The translations under genes and the position numbers were made by a program. The notes under the pieces are model-generated. The model did not search any database. It was not told the origin of the DNA and saw only the letters and a list, made by a program, of their open reading frames with translations. Below are positions 46,132-54,721 of a stretch of DNA of 64,000 nucleotides, piece after piece (the stretch's first letter is position 1; the number at the start of each line of letters is the position of its first letter). The stretch spans positions 124,001 to 188,000 of the forward strand of contig NZ_MUNO01000018.1 in the NCBI RefSeq assembly GCF_002001015.1, written 5' to 3'. Origin of the DNA: Polaromonas sp. A23 (lineage in GTDB: Bacteria > Pseudomonadota > Gammaproteobacteria > Burkholderiales > Burkholderiaceae_C).

Positions 46132-46587
46132 ATGTCACCCAGCGAACTCGAAACCTATCTCCACGCGCACATCCCGATGTCGCTGGCCATGCAGGCCAGC
46201 GTGGTACGGGCATCACCGGAGGCTGTGGTCCTCAGCGCGCCGCTGGCGCCCAACATCAACCACCGCGACACCGTATTTGGCGGCAGCGCTTCGGCCATCG
46301 CCATTCTTGCGGCGTGGTCCTTGCTGCACACGCGCATGAGCGCCGAAGGTTTGGCCAGCCGGCTGGTGATCCAGCGCAACACCATGTCTTACGAAGAGCC
46401 CATCGTCGGCACCTTTACCGCGACGGCGGAAGCGCCGGATGCACAAGCCTGGAGCCAGTTCCTGCGCATGTTCAAACGCAAAGGCAAGGCGCGCATCACC
46501 GTGGCTTCGGTGCTGCACTTTGACGGCGCGGTAGCGGGGCGCCTTGAAGGCGAATTCGTGGCGTTGGGAATGAATTCGACGTTCTGA
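46132..46587 (+). CDS. YiiD_C-type hot-dog thioesterase
   Basis: The 151-residue protein matches the thioesterase domain found at the C-terminus of YiiD: HIPMSLAMQASVVRASPEAV (13-32), LSAPLAPNINHRDTVFGGSA (34-53) and then the helix ASAIAILAAWSLLHTRMSAE. It is predicted to hydrolyse acyl-CoA or acyl-ACP thioesters. It sits 66 nt after the aldehyde dehydrogenase and one base before the GTG of the next frame, suggesting an operon. Confidence 0.85.
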   Translation: MSPSELETYLHAHIPMSLAMQASVVRASPEAVVLSAPLAPNINHRDTVFGGSASAIAILAAWSLLHTRMSAEGLASRLVIQRNTMSYEEPIVGTFTATAEAPDAQAWSQFLRMFKRKGKARITVASVLHFDGAVAGRLEGEFVALGMNSTF

Positions 46588-46602
46588 GTGCCAGGAAACC
46601 CG

Positions 46603-47040
46603 ATGCGTGCCGACATGCCCTACGCCTTGCTTGCAGACATCGTGCTCACGCTGCACGTCGCCATCGTGGCTTTTGTGGTGGGCGGACTGGTGCTGGTGAT
46701 TGCGGGCAACCTGCGGGGCTGGCGATGGGTCAATGCCCTCTGGTTCAGGTTGGCACATCTGGGCGCCATCCTGTTTGTGGTGGCTGAAACCTGGCTAGGC
46801 ATGGTCTGCCCGCTGACCACGCTGGAGCTGTGGCTTCGCGCGAAGGCGGGCGTGTCTGTTTACGGCGGCAGTTTTATTGAACACTGGTTGCAGCGCGTGC
46901 TGTATTACGAAGCGCCGTGGTGGGTGTTTGCTGTTGGCTACTCGGTGTTCGGCCTGCTGGTGATCGCGGCATGGGTGCGTTTTCCGCCCAGAGGATGGCG
47001 ACGCAATGATTCTGCCGCGACACAGAGTGACGCTGAGTAA
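46603..47040 (+). CDS. DUF2784 membrane protein
   Basis: The 145-residue protein has four hydrophobic helices and the DUF2784 pattern: LADIVLTLHVAIVAFVVGGL near the N-terminus, VNALWFRLAHLGAI, then the periplasmic-looking CPLTTLELWLR and YGGSFIEHWLQRVLYYEAP. The function of the family is unknown. AGGA at 46593-46596 is correctly spaced for ATG 46603. A GTG at 46588 abutting the thioesterase stop is the other possible start. Confidence 0.85.
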   Translation: MRADMPYALLADIVLTLHVAIVAFVVGGLVLVIAGNLRGWRWVNALWFRLAHLGAILFVVAETWLGMVCPLTTLELWLRAKAGVSVYGGSFIEHWLQRVLYYEAPWWVFAVGYSVFGLLVIAAWVRFPPRGWRRNDSAATQSDAE

Positions 47041-47050
47041 CTCTCTTTTT

Positions 47051-47105
47051 GATAGCTACTCGCGCTGGTGGGATAAGGGCTAACGGCTGTTTTTCTTTAT
47101 AAAAA
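47051..47105 (+). repeat. Intergenic repeat copy F
   Basis: GATAGCTACTCGCGCTGGTG, then GGATAAGGGCTAACGGCTGT and a T-rich tail. It lies between convergent DUF2784 and CAP-domain genes. Confidence 0.6.
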
Positions 47106-47139
47106 TCGGCAGAAACCTGCTCCGAGGCCAGAAGCTCTT

Positions 47140-48030
47140 TTATCTGGTCGCGCCAAACACCTGCACCCAATAAATTCCCGCGGTGCTGTTGGTGTTCACC
47201 GCAAAGGCGGCGCCCATCTCGGTATAGGCCGGCGCCATCAGGTTGGCGCAGTGCCCGGGGCTCTTGATCCAGCCTTGTACCGCTGCGTCGGCCTGCATCT
47301 GGCCGGCGGCGATGTTTTCACCGATGGCTCGCCAGTCATACCCGGCGCGGCTGGCCCTGTCGTCCACGTTGCTGCCGTCGCGGCCGGTGTGGCTGAAATA
47401 GCTGTGGCGGGCCATGTCGGCGGCGTGGCCGGCGGCGGCTTCTTGCAGTGTGCTGCTCCAGCGCAATGGGCGCGCTGCAGCAAACGATTCGGCGCCGCAG
47501 CGGCGGGGCTGTGCACGTGCTTCGTTCACCAGCGCCAAAATACGCGCGTGCACGTCGCCAGCCTGCGCGGCGGCTGGCGGGGAAAACGGTGCAGCCAATA
47601 CCACCCAGGTTTGCGTGCCGCGCTGGTAGAAGCCAGCTTCTGCCAGCTCGCCATGCAGGGCTGTGGCACATGACTTGCCCAAGGTGCTGCGAGCCAGCGC
47701 GGCCGCACCAGCCGCGCCGCGTACGGTGATTTGCGCCGCGCGCACAGCGCGGTAGCCAGAGGCTTTGAGCGCGTCTTCGAGTTTGCGGCCACCTGCGATG
47801 AGCGATGCCGCGCGTGAGAGTTCGGCGTTTTCGCGCAAGGGCTTTGCCGGCCGGTCGCCCTTTGTGCAACCCTGCTGGCGCAGCGTGTTCAGCGCACCCA
47901 GCAGCGCGGCGTGGCCGCTCGTTTTCGTCTGTGCATGGCCTGTAGCGTTTAGCAGAATGGACAGCGCGAAGCAGACCACAGCCCGAAACGTTGCGTGTTG
48001 CGCCTCTTGCATTGTGCGAGTGTGCTCCAT
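47140..48030 (-). CDS. Secreted CAP-domain (SCP/PR1-like) protein
   Basis: The 296-residue protein has a hydrophobic export signal (AVVCFALSILLNATGHAQ). The C-terminal ~130 residues form a CAP domain: ILALVNEARAQPRRCG, LQEAAAGHAADMARHSYFSH, GENIAAGQMQADAAVQGWIK and SPGHCANLMAPAYTEMGAAF, with the conserved H, E and H residues. The N-terminal half after the signal is a separate alanine-rich region that may be a diverged helical domain. Starts at 48030 and 48012 both give a signal peptide. Earlier codons lie in intergenic repeat G. Bacterial CAP proteins have poorly defined functions. Confidence 0.85.
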   Translation of the reverse strand: MEHTRTMQEAQHATFRAVVCFALSILLNATGHAQTKTSGHAALLGALNTLRQQGCTKGDRPAKPLRENAELSRAASLIAGGRKLEDALKASGYRAVRAAQITVRGAAGAAALARSTLGKSCATALHGELAEAGFYQRGTQTWVVLAAPFSPPAAAQAGDVHARILALVNEARAQPRRCGAESFAAARPLRWSSTLQEAAAGHAADMARHSYFSHTGRDGSNVDDRASRAGYDWRAIGENIAAGQMQADAAVQGWIKSPGHCANLMAPAYTEMGAAFAVNTNSTAGIYWVQVFGATR

Positions 48031-48034
48031 TTTT

Positions 48035-48085
48035 GATAGCTGTCGGCGCCCGTGTTTCATGGGCTAGAGGCCATTTTTATTCTGA
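48035..48085 (+). repeat. Intergenic repeat copy G overlapping an AraC gene end
   Basis: GATAGCTGTCGGCGCCCGTG, then TTTCATGGGCTAGAGGCCAT. The last codons and stop of the AraC gene at 48064 lie inside this repeat. Confidence 0.6.
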
Positions 48086-48903
48086 AAATGGCTGGGCGAC
48101 TGCCCCATGGCAGCCTTGAACATGGCTGAAAACGCGCTGTCGCTGGCGTAGCCGCTGGCAGCGGCCACATGGCTGACCGGCTGGCCGCGTGCGAGAAGAG
48201 GCAGCGCATGCGCCAGGATGGCTTGCTGGCGCCACTGCTGGTAGCTGGTGCCCAATTCTTCACGAAACAGCCGCGCCATGGTGCGTTCGCTGGCGCCAAT
48301 GTCGGCTGCCCATTCGGCCAGCGTGGCGCGCTCCGACGGCGCGCGCAGCACTGCTTCGCACAGCGCACGCAGGCGCTTGTTACCGGTTTGCGCATTCGGC
48401 ATGGGCACGCCCAATGCCTGGGTGTCAGCACGTGTGAGTTCGTCAAGCACCAGGCCAGTCAGCAACTGTTCGCGCGCCACGCTCAGGGCCTCGCGCGGGC
48501 TGTCCAGCGAATGAATGACTTCGCGCAGCAGTGGCGACACCACCAGCACACGGCAGTTGTCCCAGCTCGCAGGCGTGGCACTCGCGTCGATGTACAGGGT
48601 ACGGAACTCGGCGGCCTCCAGCACGTTGATGGTGTGCAGCGCGCCCGGTGCGATCCAGACCGCGCGCGAGGGCGGCACGATGTAGGTCACTTCCTCGGGC
48701 GTGGAGGCGGTCACCTGCACGATGCCGGTGGAGCAATAGGCCAGTTGCGCCCACGCATGGCGGTGCGGCTCGAAGTGGGTGTCGGCCGGCATGTTGCGGG
48801 TGCGCACGCGCACCGGCCGCTGGCGGCTCGGAACAAAGGCACCGATGCCGTCCGCGGAGACCAGGACGGTGCTGCTTTTGGATGGGGTCGAGTGGCGTCG
48901 CAT
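48064..48903 (-). CDS. AraC-family regulator with cupin sensor
   Basis: The 279-residue protein has an N-terminal cupin-like domain with HFEPHRHAWAQLAYCSTGIV (about 43-62) and a C-terminal AraC double helix-turn-helix (RATLAEWAADIGASERTMAR, then VSHVAAASGYASDSAFSAMF). It resembles the NimR/YeaM-type group that controls an adjacent efflux MFS gene. It is divergent from the MFS gene at 48977 with a 73-nt gap, the probable regulated promoter. Its last few codons (NKNGL) and stop come from an intergenic repeat. Confidence 0.9.
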   Translation of the reverse strand: MRRHSTPSKSSTVLVSADGIGAFVPSRQRPVRVRTRNMPADTHFEPHRHAWAQLAYCSTGIVQVTASTPEEVTYIVPPSRAVWIAPGALHTINVLEAAEFRTLYIDASATPASWDNCRVLVVSPLLREVIHSLDSPREALSVAREQLLTGLVLDELTRADTQALGVPMPNAQTGNKRLRALCEAVLRAPSERATLAEWAADIGASERTMARLFREELGTSYQQWRQQAILAHALPLLARGQPVSHVAAASGYASDSAFSAMFKAAMGQSPSHFQNKNGL

Positions 48904-48976
48904 GTTTGGCTGGAATTCGCTAAATGATGTCTTTCTGTCGCATTCAAGAATCCAGCCCGGATATTACGATAGCCGC

Positions 48977-50230
48977 ATGAGCATCACAAGCACCGCCTCC
49001 ACGCCTTCTTTCAATGCGGTCAGCCTGCGCCAGGATGCCGGGGTCATCGGTCTGGTCGGGCTGGCACACATGATCAGCCACTTCAGTCAGCTGTTGCTGG
49101 CGCCGCTGTTTCCCTGGCTGAAGGAGGAGTTCGCGGTTAGCTACGCGCAGCTTGGTTTTCTGATGACGATTTTTTTCATCGTGTCCTGTGCGGTGCAGGC
49201 GCTGTCCGGCTTCTGGGTGGACCGTTTTGGTCCACGCCCCATCCTGTTTGCCGGCCTGAGTTTGCTGGGTGTTGCGGCGTTCGGTTATTCAATCAGCACC
49301 AGCTACTGGATGCTCGCCGGTTTTGCCGTGCTGGCCGGTGTCGGCAACGGTGTGTTCCACCCGGTGGACTACACGCTGATCAACCGCAAGGTGAGCGCGC
49401 CGCGCCTGGGCCATGCCTACAGCTTTCATGGGATCAGCGGCAGCCTGGGCTGGGCGCTGGCCCCGGCGATGCTGGTGCCGCTGGCGATCATGTTCTCCTG
49501 GCGAGTGGCGCTGATGGGTGCCGGTACGCTGGCCTTCGTGGTGCTGGCCGTGCTGATGCTCAACCGCAGCAAGTTCGACCTGCCGGCCGTCGCGCCGAAA
49601 CAGGCGGACTCCGAGGCGACTACCGAGGGCACGTTTACCTTCCTGCGCATACCGGCGGTCTGGATGTGTTTTGTGTTCTTCTTCCTGTACGCCGTGATCA
49701 TCAGCGTTGTGCAGGCTTTTGCACCCGAAGCTGCCCGGCAACTGCACGGCGTACCCATGACACTTGCAGCCATGTGCCTGACGGTCTACATGGTGTGCAG
49801 CGCGGGCGGCATGGTGCTGGGCGGCTTCCTGGCCTCCGACCCTGCGCGCTGCGAGCGTGTGGTCGGTATGGCTTTTGGTGTTGCCGCCGGCGTAGCGCTG
49901 CTGATCGGCTTCGGGCCTGTGCCGGGACTGGCGGTACCGGCATTGTTTGGCGTGATGGGATTTGCCACCGGCATCTCGGGCCCTTCGCGCGACCTGCTGG
50001 TCAAGAAGTCCACGCCCGAAAACGCCACCGGCCGCGTCTACGGCATCGTGTACTCGGGGCTGGATATTGGCCAGGCGCTTGCGCCGCTGTTTTTCGGCAC
50101 GCTGATGGACCACGGGCAATATCGAGGTGTCTGGCTGGGCCTCGTTGCCGCGCAGGGCCTGCTTGTACTTAGCGCCTTCAATGTGCGGCGCGTTCGCCGC
50201 ACGGCACTGGCAACCATGGCATCGGCCTAA
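48977..50230 (+). CDS. MFS transporter controlled by the divergent AraC gene
   Basis: The 417-residue protein has 12 membrane helices with the loop 2-3 motif GFWVDRFGPRPILFAG (about 73-88) and FHPVDYTLINRK (about 123-134), features resembling fosmidomycin-resistance-type and related exporters. ATG 48977 (MSITST) begins immediately before the first helices. The long upstream open frame overlaps the AraC gene and is rejected. The paired cupin-AraC gene probably senses the transported compound. The substrate is unknown. Confidence 0.88.
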   Translation: MSITSTASTPSFNAVSLRQDAGVIGLVGLAHMISHFSQLLLAPLFPWLKEEFAVSYAQLGFLMTIFFIVSCAVQALSGFWVDRFGPRPILFAGLSLLGVAAFGYSISTSYWMLAGFAVLAGVGNGVFHPVDYTLINRKVSAPRLGHAYSFHGISGSLGWALAPAMLVPLAIMFSWRVALMGAGTLAFVVLAVLMLNRSKFDLPAVAPKQADSEATTEGTFTFLRIPAVWMCFVFFFLYAVIISVVQAFAPEAARQLHGVPMTLAAMCLTVYMVCSAGGMVLGGFLASDPARCERVVGMAFGVAAGVALLIGFGPVPGLAVPALFGVMGFATGISGPSRDLLVKKSTPENATGRVYGIVYSGLDIGQALAPLFFGTLMDHGQYRGVWLGLVAAQGLLVLSAFNVRRVRRTALATMASA

Positions 50231-50468
50231 ACAAAAAAAACTCTAGCGAAACGGCCGGCTGAGAAAGCGTGAGCCTGCCAGTCCGAAACACCAGGGTTGT
50301 TCCACCACTTTTGAGATACCGATGCGCGGTCCGCTGACTGGTGGCGCCATTGGCATGGGAATAAGCGGCTTCTCGCAGGCCGCAGTGGTCACGGCATCTC
50401 ATTGCCCCACCGCCTCACAGGGAGAACTGGCGCGGCGTAGCATGGCTGCAAACCCGTGGAGATGGACG

Positions 50469-51047
50469 ATGACCCTGAACCGAAGCTCGCGGATGCTGAC
50501 CTTGATCGCGGTGCTGGTGTGGGCGCCGCTCGCGCTGGCGGACGACGCCTTGTGGACGCTGCTCAAAGGGGGCGGGCAGGTGGTGCTGATCCGGCACGCC
50601 TTGACGACGCCTGGTGTGGGTGATCCGGAAGGCATGCGGCTCGATGACTGCAGCACGCAGCGCAACCTGAGCGACGAAGGCCGGGCGCATGCGCGGCAGT
50701 TGAGCGAAGCCTTCCGCCAGCGCGGCATTGTTGTCGGACGGTTGTTGTCCAGCCCGTGGTGCCGATCCATCGAGACGGCGAAACTGGCTTTCGGAAAAAT
50801 GCCGGAGTTAACGCCGGCGCTGGGTAATCTCTTCGGCCGTAGCGCGGAGGCTGACCGGCAAATGGCCAGTCTCCGGCCTCTTGCCGGCCAGAAGCCGGCG
50901 AATGGCAATACGGTGATGGTGTCGCACGGTTCGACCATTGTTGCGTTGACCGGCATCTCGCCAGACACCGGCGAGATGGTGGTGTTGACGCCGCAGGGCG
51001 GTGGCCGCTTCAAGGTGGTGGGGCGGATGATCGCCCACAAACCTTGA
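50469..51047 (+). CDS. Periplasmic histidine-phosphatase-family protein
   Basis: The 192-residue protein starts with a signal peptide (MLTLIAVLVWAPLALA, cleaved before DD). It has the phosphohistidine motif LIRHALTTPG near residue 47, the arginine in SSPWCRSIETA, and the second histidine in VMVSHGSTIVALTG. These are the core of the phosphoglycerate-mutase-like superfamily. The substrate is unknown. GGAG lies 7 nt before ATG 50469. The upstream 49 codons of the open frame lack a ribosome site. It is convergent with the MFS gene at 51121. Confidence 0.85.
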   Translation: MTLNRSSRMLTLIAVLVWAPLALADDALWTLLKGGGQVVLIRHALTTPGVGDPEGMRLDDCSTQRNLSDEGRAHARQLSEAFRQRGIVVGRLLSSPWCRSIETAKLAFGKMPELTPALGNLFGRSAEADRQMASLRPLAGQKPANGNTVMVSHGSTIVALTGISPDTGEMVVLTPQGGGRFKVVGRMIAHKP

Positions 51048-51120
51048 TGCGTCAGGAATTCCCACCGTTGCCGCGGTGCTTCGCGGCGCGCCCCGCTGGT
51101 GAATCCGCCGGATCCCGCGC

Positions 51121-52419
51121 TTAAGCCCTGGCGGCGGCCGCGGGTTCTGGATCCCTGAGGTCGCGTATCCGTGACGTGGCCAGTGCCACCAGCACCAGGC
51201 CCACCAGAAGAATGCCGCCTCCAGCAAACAATTGGCCCAGCGTGATGCTGCGCATCAGCCACCCGGCCACTGCGGCGGACATGGGTGCAAGGCCCATGAA
51301 GATGAACATGAACAGGCTCATGGCGCGGCCCAGCATGGCCGGCGGCACGCGCCGCTGGATCCAGGTGAAGACCGCCACCTGCATGAAGCCTCCGAGCAGC
51401 CCGATGACGCCCATCAGCAAGGCGCCTTGCCAGGTGGTGGAGATCTGCCCCATGGGAATGAACAGCAGGCCAATCACCGCGTCAACCAACAGCAGGGTCA
51501 GCCCCAGGGTTCCCACGCGCAGACGGGGCTTGATTCCTGAAACCACCATGCCGGCCAGCGTGCCCGCGCCGTGCGCGCCCAGCATGATGCCGAAAGCCGC
51601 GGCCCCCAGGTCGAGCTGGGTGGCGAGCAGTGGCAGGGCAATCTGTACCGGGCCGTGGATCAGCAGGGCGATGGCGCCCCAATAAAGAAAGCAGGAACGC
51701 AGCGCGTTGTCCCGCCAGAAAAAGCGCAGACCTTCTGCTACGGAAGAAAACACAGCTTGAGGTGCGGCCTGGCTGCGGCCCGCAAGAGGCACCACTTTGG
51801 CGAGGGTCCACGTCGACAGGGCGAAGCTGAAGGCATCCAGCGCAAAGGCCACGCCGGTGCCGCGGGTGGCCTCGGCCGAGCCCGGCGCGCCGTCGCCGGA
51901 AAGCGCAATCAGCAGGCCGGCCAGCAGCGGCCCCAGGAACATGGAGGCCTGGCGCAAACCCAGCATGATGCTGTTGGCGGCCTGCAGCTGGTCGGGTTTG
52001 ACGACCGAGGGCAACATGGCCGTGCCTGAAGGAATGCTGAAGGCTGTGGACAGGCCGATGCCGAACGCCAGCAGGTAGACCATCCAGAGCGTCAGGCCTC
52101 CCCACAGCACCAGCGCGGCGAGCAGGCCGAGCAACACGGTGTTGACATACTTGGTGAGCATCAGCACACGCTTGGGGGAGTGGCGGTCAACCAGGGCGCC
52201 GCCTATCAGCATGAACAGGGCGCGCGGCACGCTGATGAGCGCCAGCACCGTGCCCAAAACCAGGGTGTCGCCGGTCATCTTGAGCACCAGCCAGGGCAGG
52301 GCGATCAGTGTGAACTGGTCGCCCAGCATGGAGATGACGGCGCCGCCGAGCATCCACAGGAAATTGCGATCACGGAAAAGAAGGGCCCGGGAGGAATTGG
52401 GGCTACTGGGGCGTTGCAT
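51121..52419 (-). CDS. MFS exporter, EntS/TetV-like
   Basis: The 432-residue protein has about 12 membrane helices. Its layout is that of the DHA3-type exporters: RDRNFLWMLGGAVISMLGDQ near the N-terminus, then ALVDRHSPKRVLML (loop 2-3) and AANSIMLGLRQASMFLGPLL. Such pumps export siderophores, macrolides or other drugs. ATG 52419 overlaps the end of the acyltransferase gene by 17 nt, so the two are co-expressed under the MerR-type promoter at 53609-53639. The C-terminus is alanine-rich. Confidence 0.88.
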   Translation of the reverse strand: MQRPSSPNSSRALLFRDRNFLWMLGGAVISMLGDQFTLIALPWLVLKMTGDTLVLGTVLALISVPRALFMLIGGALVDRHSPKRVLMLTKYVNTVLLGLLAALVLWGGLTLWMVYLLAFGIGLSTAFSIPSGTAMLPSVVKPDQLQAANSIMLGLRQASMFLGPLLAGLLIALSGDGAPGSAEATRGTGVAFALDAFSFALSTWTLAKVVPLAGRSQAAPQAVFSSVAEGLRFFWRDNALRSCFLYWGAIALLIHGPVQIALPLLATQLDLGAAAFGIMLGAHGAGTLAGMVVSGIKPRLRVGTLGLTLLLVDAVIGLLFIPMGQISTTWQGALLMGVIGLLGGFMQVAVFTWIQRRVPPAMLGRAMSLFMFIFMGLAPMSAAVAGWLMRSITLGQLFAGGGILLVGLVLVALATSRIRDLRDPEPAAAARA

Positions 52420-53602
52420 GGGCCAGGGCTCCAGAAGGGGTGGATGAAAAACGGCGACCATTGAGCAGCACGCTCACGACCGTGCCGCGTACGAACAGCT
52501 GGTAACTGCCGAGGCAGACCAGGGTGGTTGCAGTGATGTTGACAAGCATCTTGGCCGCGACCGGCCAGTCCAGCCCGTACAGCAGGGCACCGAAGCCCAC
52601 GGTCAGCGGCATGTGCACCAGGTAGACCCAATACGAGCTCTGCGCCAGGTAGGTCAGCAATGCCTGCTGCCCAGGCACGTAGCGAAGGAAGGCGCCGATC
52701 AATGCGAAAGACCAGAGCCAGGAGGTGCAGTTGTAGGCCAGGGCAATCCACAGTGGCAGGGTTGACCCGGGCCGCGGGACCTGACCCAACTGCTCCGCCA
52801 GCACGCCGGTGACAACAAAGAACAGCATTCCCAGCACGGCGTACACCGGCCAGCGCCGCATGAAAACTGCGAACAGTTCCTGCTGCCGCGAATACAGGCA
52901 GTAGCCGAACAGATAGAACAAGCCGTTGTGCAGCCACTCCGCCAGCGGTGGAATGAACTTGCCGCTGGGGGCGACGATGCCGTTCCAGTAGAAGGAACCC
53001 ACCAGCGCCAGTGGCAGGGCCAGGGCAGCGAAACCCCACCAGGCCGCACCCAGGCGATGAAACAGCGAGGCGATGGCCTGCGGCACGGCCGGCGGCAACC
53101 AGGCAGCGAGCCGGAGAATGGCCGCGGTCAGCACGCTGAACCACAGCAGCATCCACAGAAACCACAGATGCATGGTGCTGGGCCCGGTCGGTACGGTAGG
53201 ACTCTTGGGCATCAGCGTGGGGTCGAGCCCCCAGGTGCCGCGCACCATGCGGTGCAAGAACAGCAAGGCAAACACCACCGTCAGCACGAAAACCGGCAGC
53301 CAGAAAATGGCAAACGGCAGGCCCAGGCGCTGCAGCCGGTTTTTCAGCATGGCGCGCAGGCCGCGCTTTTGCACCAGCAGCGCGACAAAAAAGCCAGCCA
53401 GGATGAAGAAAACCGGCATGCGAAAGGCATGAATGATGATGGCCAGGCCATCGACCCAGGGCGCGGTCTGGTTGTCGCGCCAGGGCAAAAGAGAGATATT
53501 GGTTACGTGGATGGCGGCGACGTGCATCACGATGCCGAGCCACATCATCAGTCCGCGCAGGTTGTCTAGCGCATGCAGGCGCCCATGGATTGGAGAAGTC
53601 AT
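52403..53602 (-). CDS. Acyltransferase-3 family membrane protein
   Basis: The 399-residue integral membrane protein has ten or so helices and the acyltransferase-3 hallmarks: LHALDNLRGLMMWLGIVMHV near the N-terminus and FRMPVFFILAGFFVALL soon after. These enzymes acylate glycans, lipids or antibiotics on the periplasmic side, often with acetyl groups. Two starts are possible, GTG 53623 and ATG 53602. The MerR-type promoter predicts transcription to begin near 53602, which favours ATG 53602 with a leaderless or nearly leaderless mRNA, or a still later start. Confidence 0.85.
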   Translation of the reverse strand: MTSPIHGRLHALDNLRGLMMWLGIVMHVAAIHVTNISLLPWRDNQTAPWVDGLAIIIHAFRMPVFFILAGFFVALLVQKRGLRAMLKNRLQRLGLPFAIFWLPVFVLTVVFALLFLHRMVRGTWGLDPTLMPKSPTVPTGPSTMHLWFLWMLLWFSVLTAAILRLAAWLPPAVPQAIASLFHRLGAAWWGFAALALPLALVGSFYWNGIVAPSGKFIPPLAEWLHNGLFYLFGYCLYSRQQELFAVFMRRWPVYAVLGMLFFVVTGVLAEQLGQVPRPGSTLPLWIALAYNCTSWLWSFALIGAFLRYVPGQQALLTYLAQSSYWVYLVHMPLTVGFGALLYGLDWPVAAKMLVNITATTLVCLGSYQLFVRGTVVSVLLNGRRFSSTPSGALAHATPQ

Positions 53603-53608
53603 GGGCGC

Positions 53609-53639
53609 AATGTAGACCCTCACGTCACGTGAGGGTCAA
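53609..53639 (-). promoter_or_regulatory. MerR-type promoter with 19-bp spacer and operator dyad
   Basis: On the minus strand TTGACC (53634-53639) and TACATT (53609-53614) are separated by 19 nt. The perfect dyad GACCCTCACGT / ACGTGAGGGTC (53615-53637, one central base) fills the spacer. An over-long 19-bp spacer with a dyad in it is the hallmark of MerR-family promoters, which the activator untwists. A MerR/TipA gene ends inside this dyad. Confidence 0.75.
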
Positions 53640-54623
53640 GGCTTTTCGCAAAAAATCGCGTGTTTCGGTATCGAGCACGGCGGCCGCCCGCAACAAGGGC
53701 TCGGCGGCATGGGCTGCCATTAGCTTTGCACGTAGGGTGTTGTCGTGGTCAGTCAATCTGTCCATGAGTGCGTTCCATTGCCGGGCGAGCTTCTGCGCTT
53801 CGGGGCTGTGGGCGGATGTGCCCTGTTGGATCAGGCTTCGGGCGCTCTCTGAGATATGCTTCCACTCGTCTTCGGAAACCTTGCCCAGCCGTTTCAGTTC
53901 ATCCTCTTCCAGATATTTGCCCAGAACAGCCAGACGCTGCTTGATGGGTTTGCTGATGTACTCCACCATGTCCTGGCTGGGGCCTTCTTTTTGCTGTGCC
54001 ACCGGTTCCTGGTTGTACATGTGCCCCCAGCGTTCGAGCAGGTCGAAGTCACCGTCCATCCAGTGCAGCATCAGGTTCATCCAGCGGTAAGCCAGCGGCT
54101 GGAGTTCCAGGCTGTCTGCCGGCACGCCGCGGTCCATGGCGCTGCGAATCTCCGCTATCAAGGGCGGCCATTTGTCGGCGATGTGTTTCCAGTTGTCGAA
54201 AATGGTTTTCTGCTCGGCCGGACTGAAATACTTGCTGTAGGTGGTCATGAGGGCCAGCGTACCCAGCCAGTCTGAAATCTCCGGTTGATCACCTTTGGCC
54301 AGCCGCTCCTGCAGCAGCTCCAGGCTGGCTCGGAGTTCTGCTGCCTTGGCAACTTCCTGGTCCAGCACCTGGATTTGCCGCGCAATGATGTGGGGGAGCG
54401 CAGCGCCGTCGCCGTCCAGCATGCTGCCGATGTCGCTAAGCGGCAGGCCGAACTGTTGCAGGGCCTGTATGCCGTGCAGCCGCGCCACATCACTGCGGCT
54501 ATACAGCCGGTAGCCGGCATCGGTGCGGGCCGAGGGCTTGAGCAGGCCGATGGTGTCGTAGTGGTGCAGGGTGCGCACGGTCAGGCCGGTGCGCGCGGCA
54601 AGTTCTCCTACCTTCAGCAACAT
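53625..54623 (-). CDS. MerR-family regulator with TipAS-like domain
   Basis: The 332-residue protein starts with a MerR helix-turn-helix (LLKVGELAARTGLTVRTLHH and YDTIGLLKPSARTDAGYRLY, 2-41) and a coiled-coil dimerisation helix. The remaining ~200 residues contain two segments like the TipAS antibiotic-binding fold (KYFSPAEQKTIFDNWKHIAD and a later LQPLAYRWMNLMLHWMDGDF, then ARQWNALMDRLTDHD). Such regulators bind drugs and activate resistance genes. GGGAGGG precedes ATG 54623. It lies directly upstream of the acyltransferase and MFS genes, whose promoter dyad overlaps its stop codon. Confidence 0.9.
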   Translation of the reverse strand: MLLKVGELAARTGLTVRTLHHYDTIGLLKPSARTDAGYRLYSRSDVARLHGIQALQQFGLPLSDIGSMLDGDGAALPHIIARQIQVLDQEVAKAAELRASLELLQERLAKGDQPEISDWLGTLALMTTYSKYFSPAEQKTIFDNWKHIADKWPPLIAEIRSAMDRGVPADSLELQPLAYRWMNLMLHWMDGDFDLLERWGHMYNQEPVAQQKEGPSQDMVEYISKPIKQRLAVLGKYLEEDELKRLGKVSEDEWKHISESARSLIQQGTSAHSPEAQKLARQWNALMDRLTDHDNTLRAKLMAAHAAEPLLRAAAVLDTETRDFLRKALTLT

Positions 54624-54721
54624 GGAACCCTCCCTCTTATGGGTTGGCTTGCTGCTGCACGTGTCGTGTGCGGCCACCCCGTTTGCCGGTCATGCGGCCG
54701 ACTGTCAGAAAGGGAGAGAGT

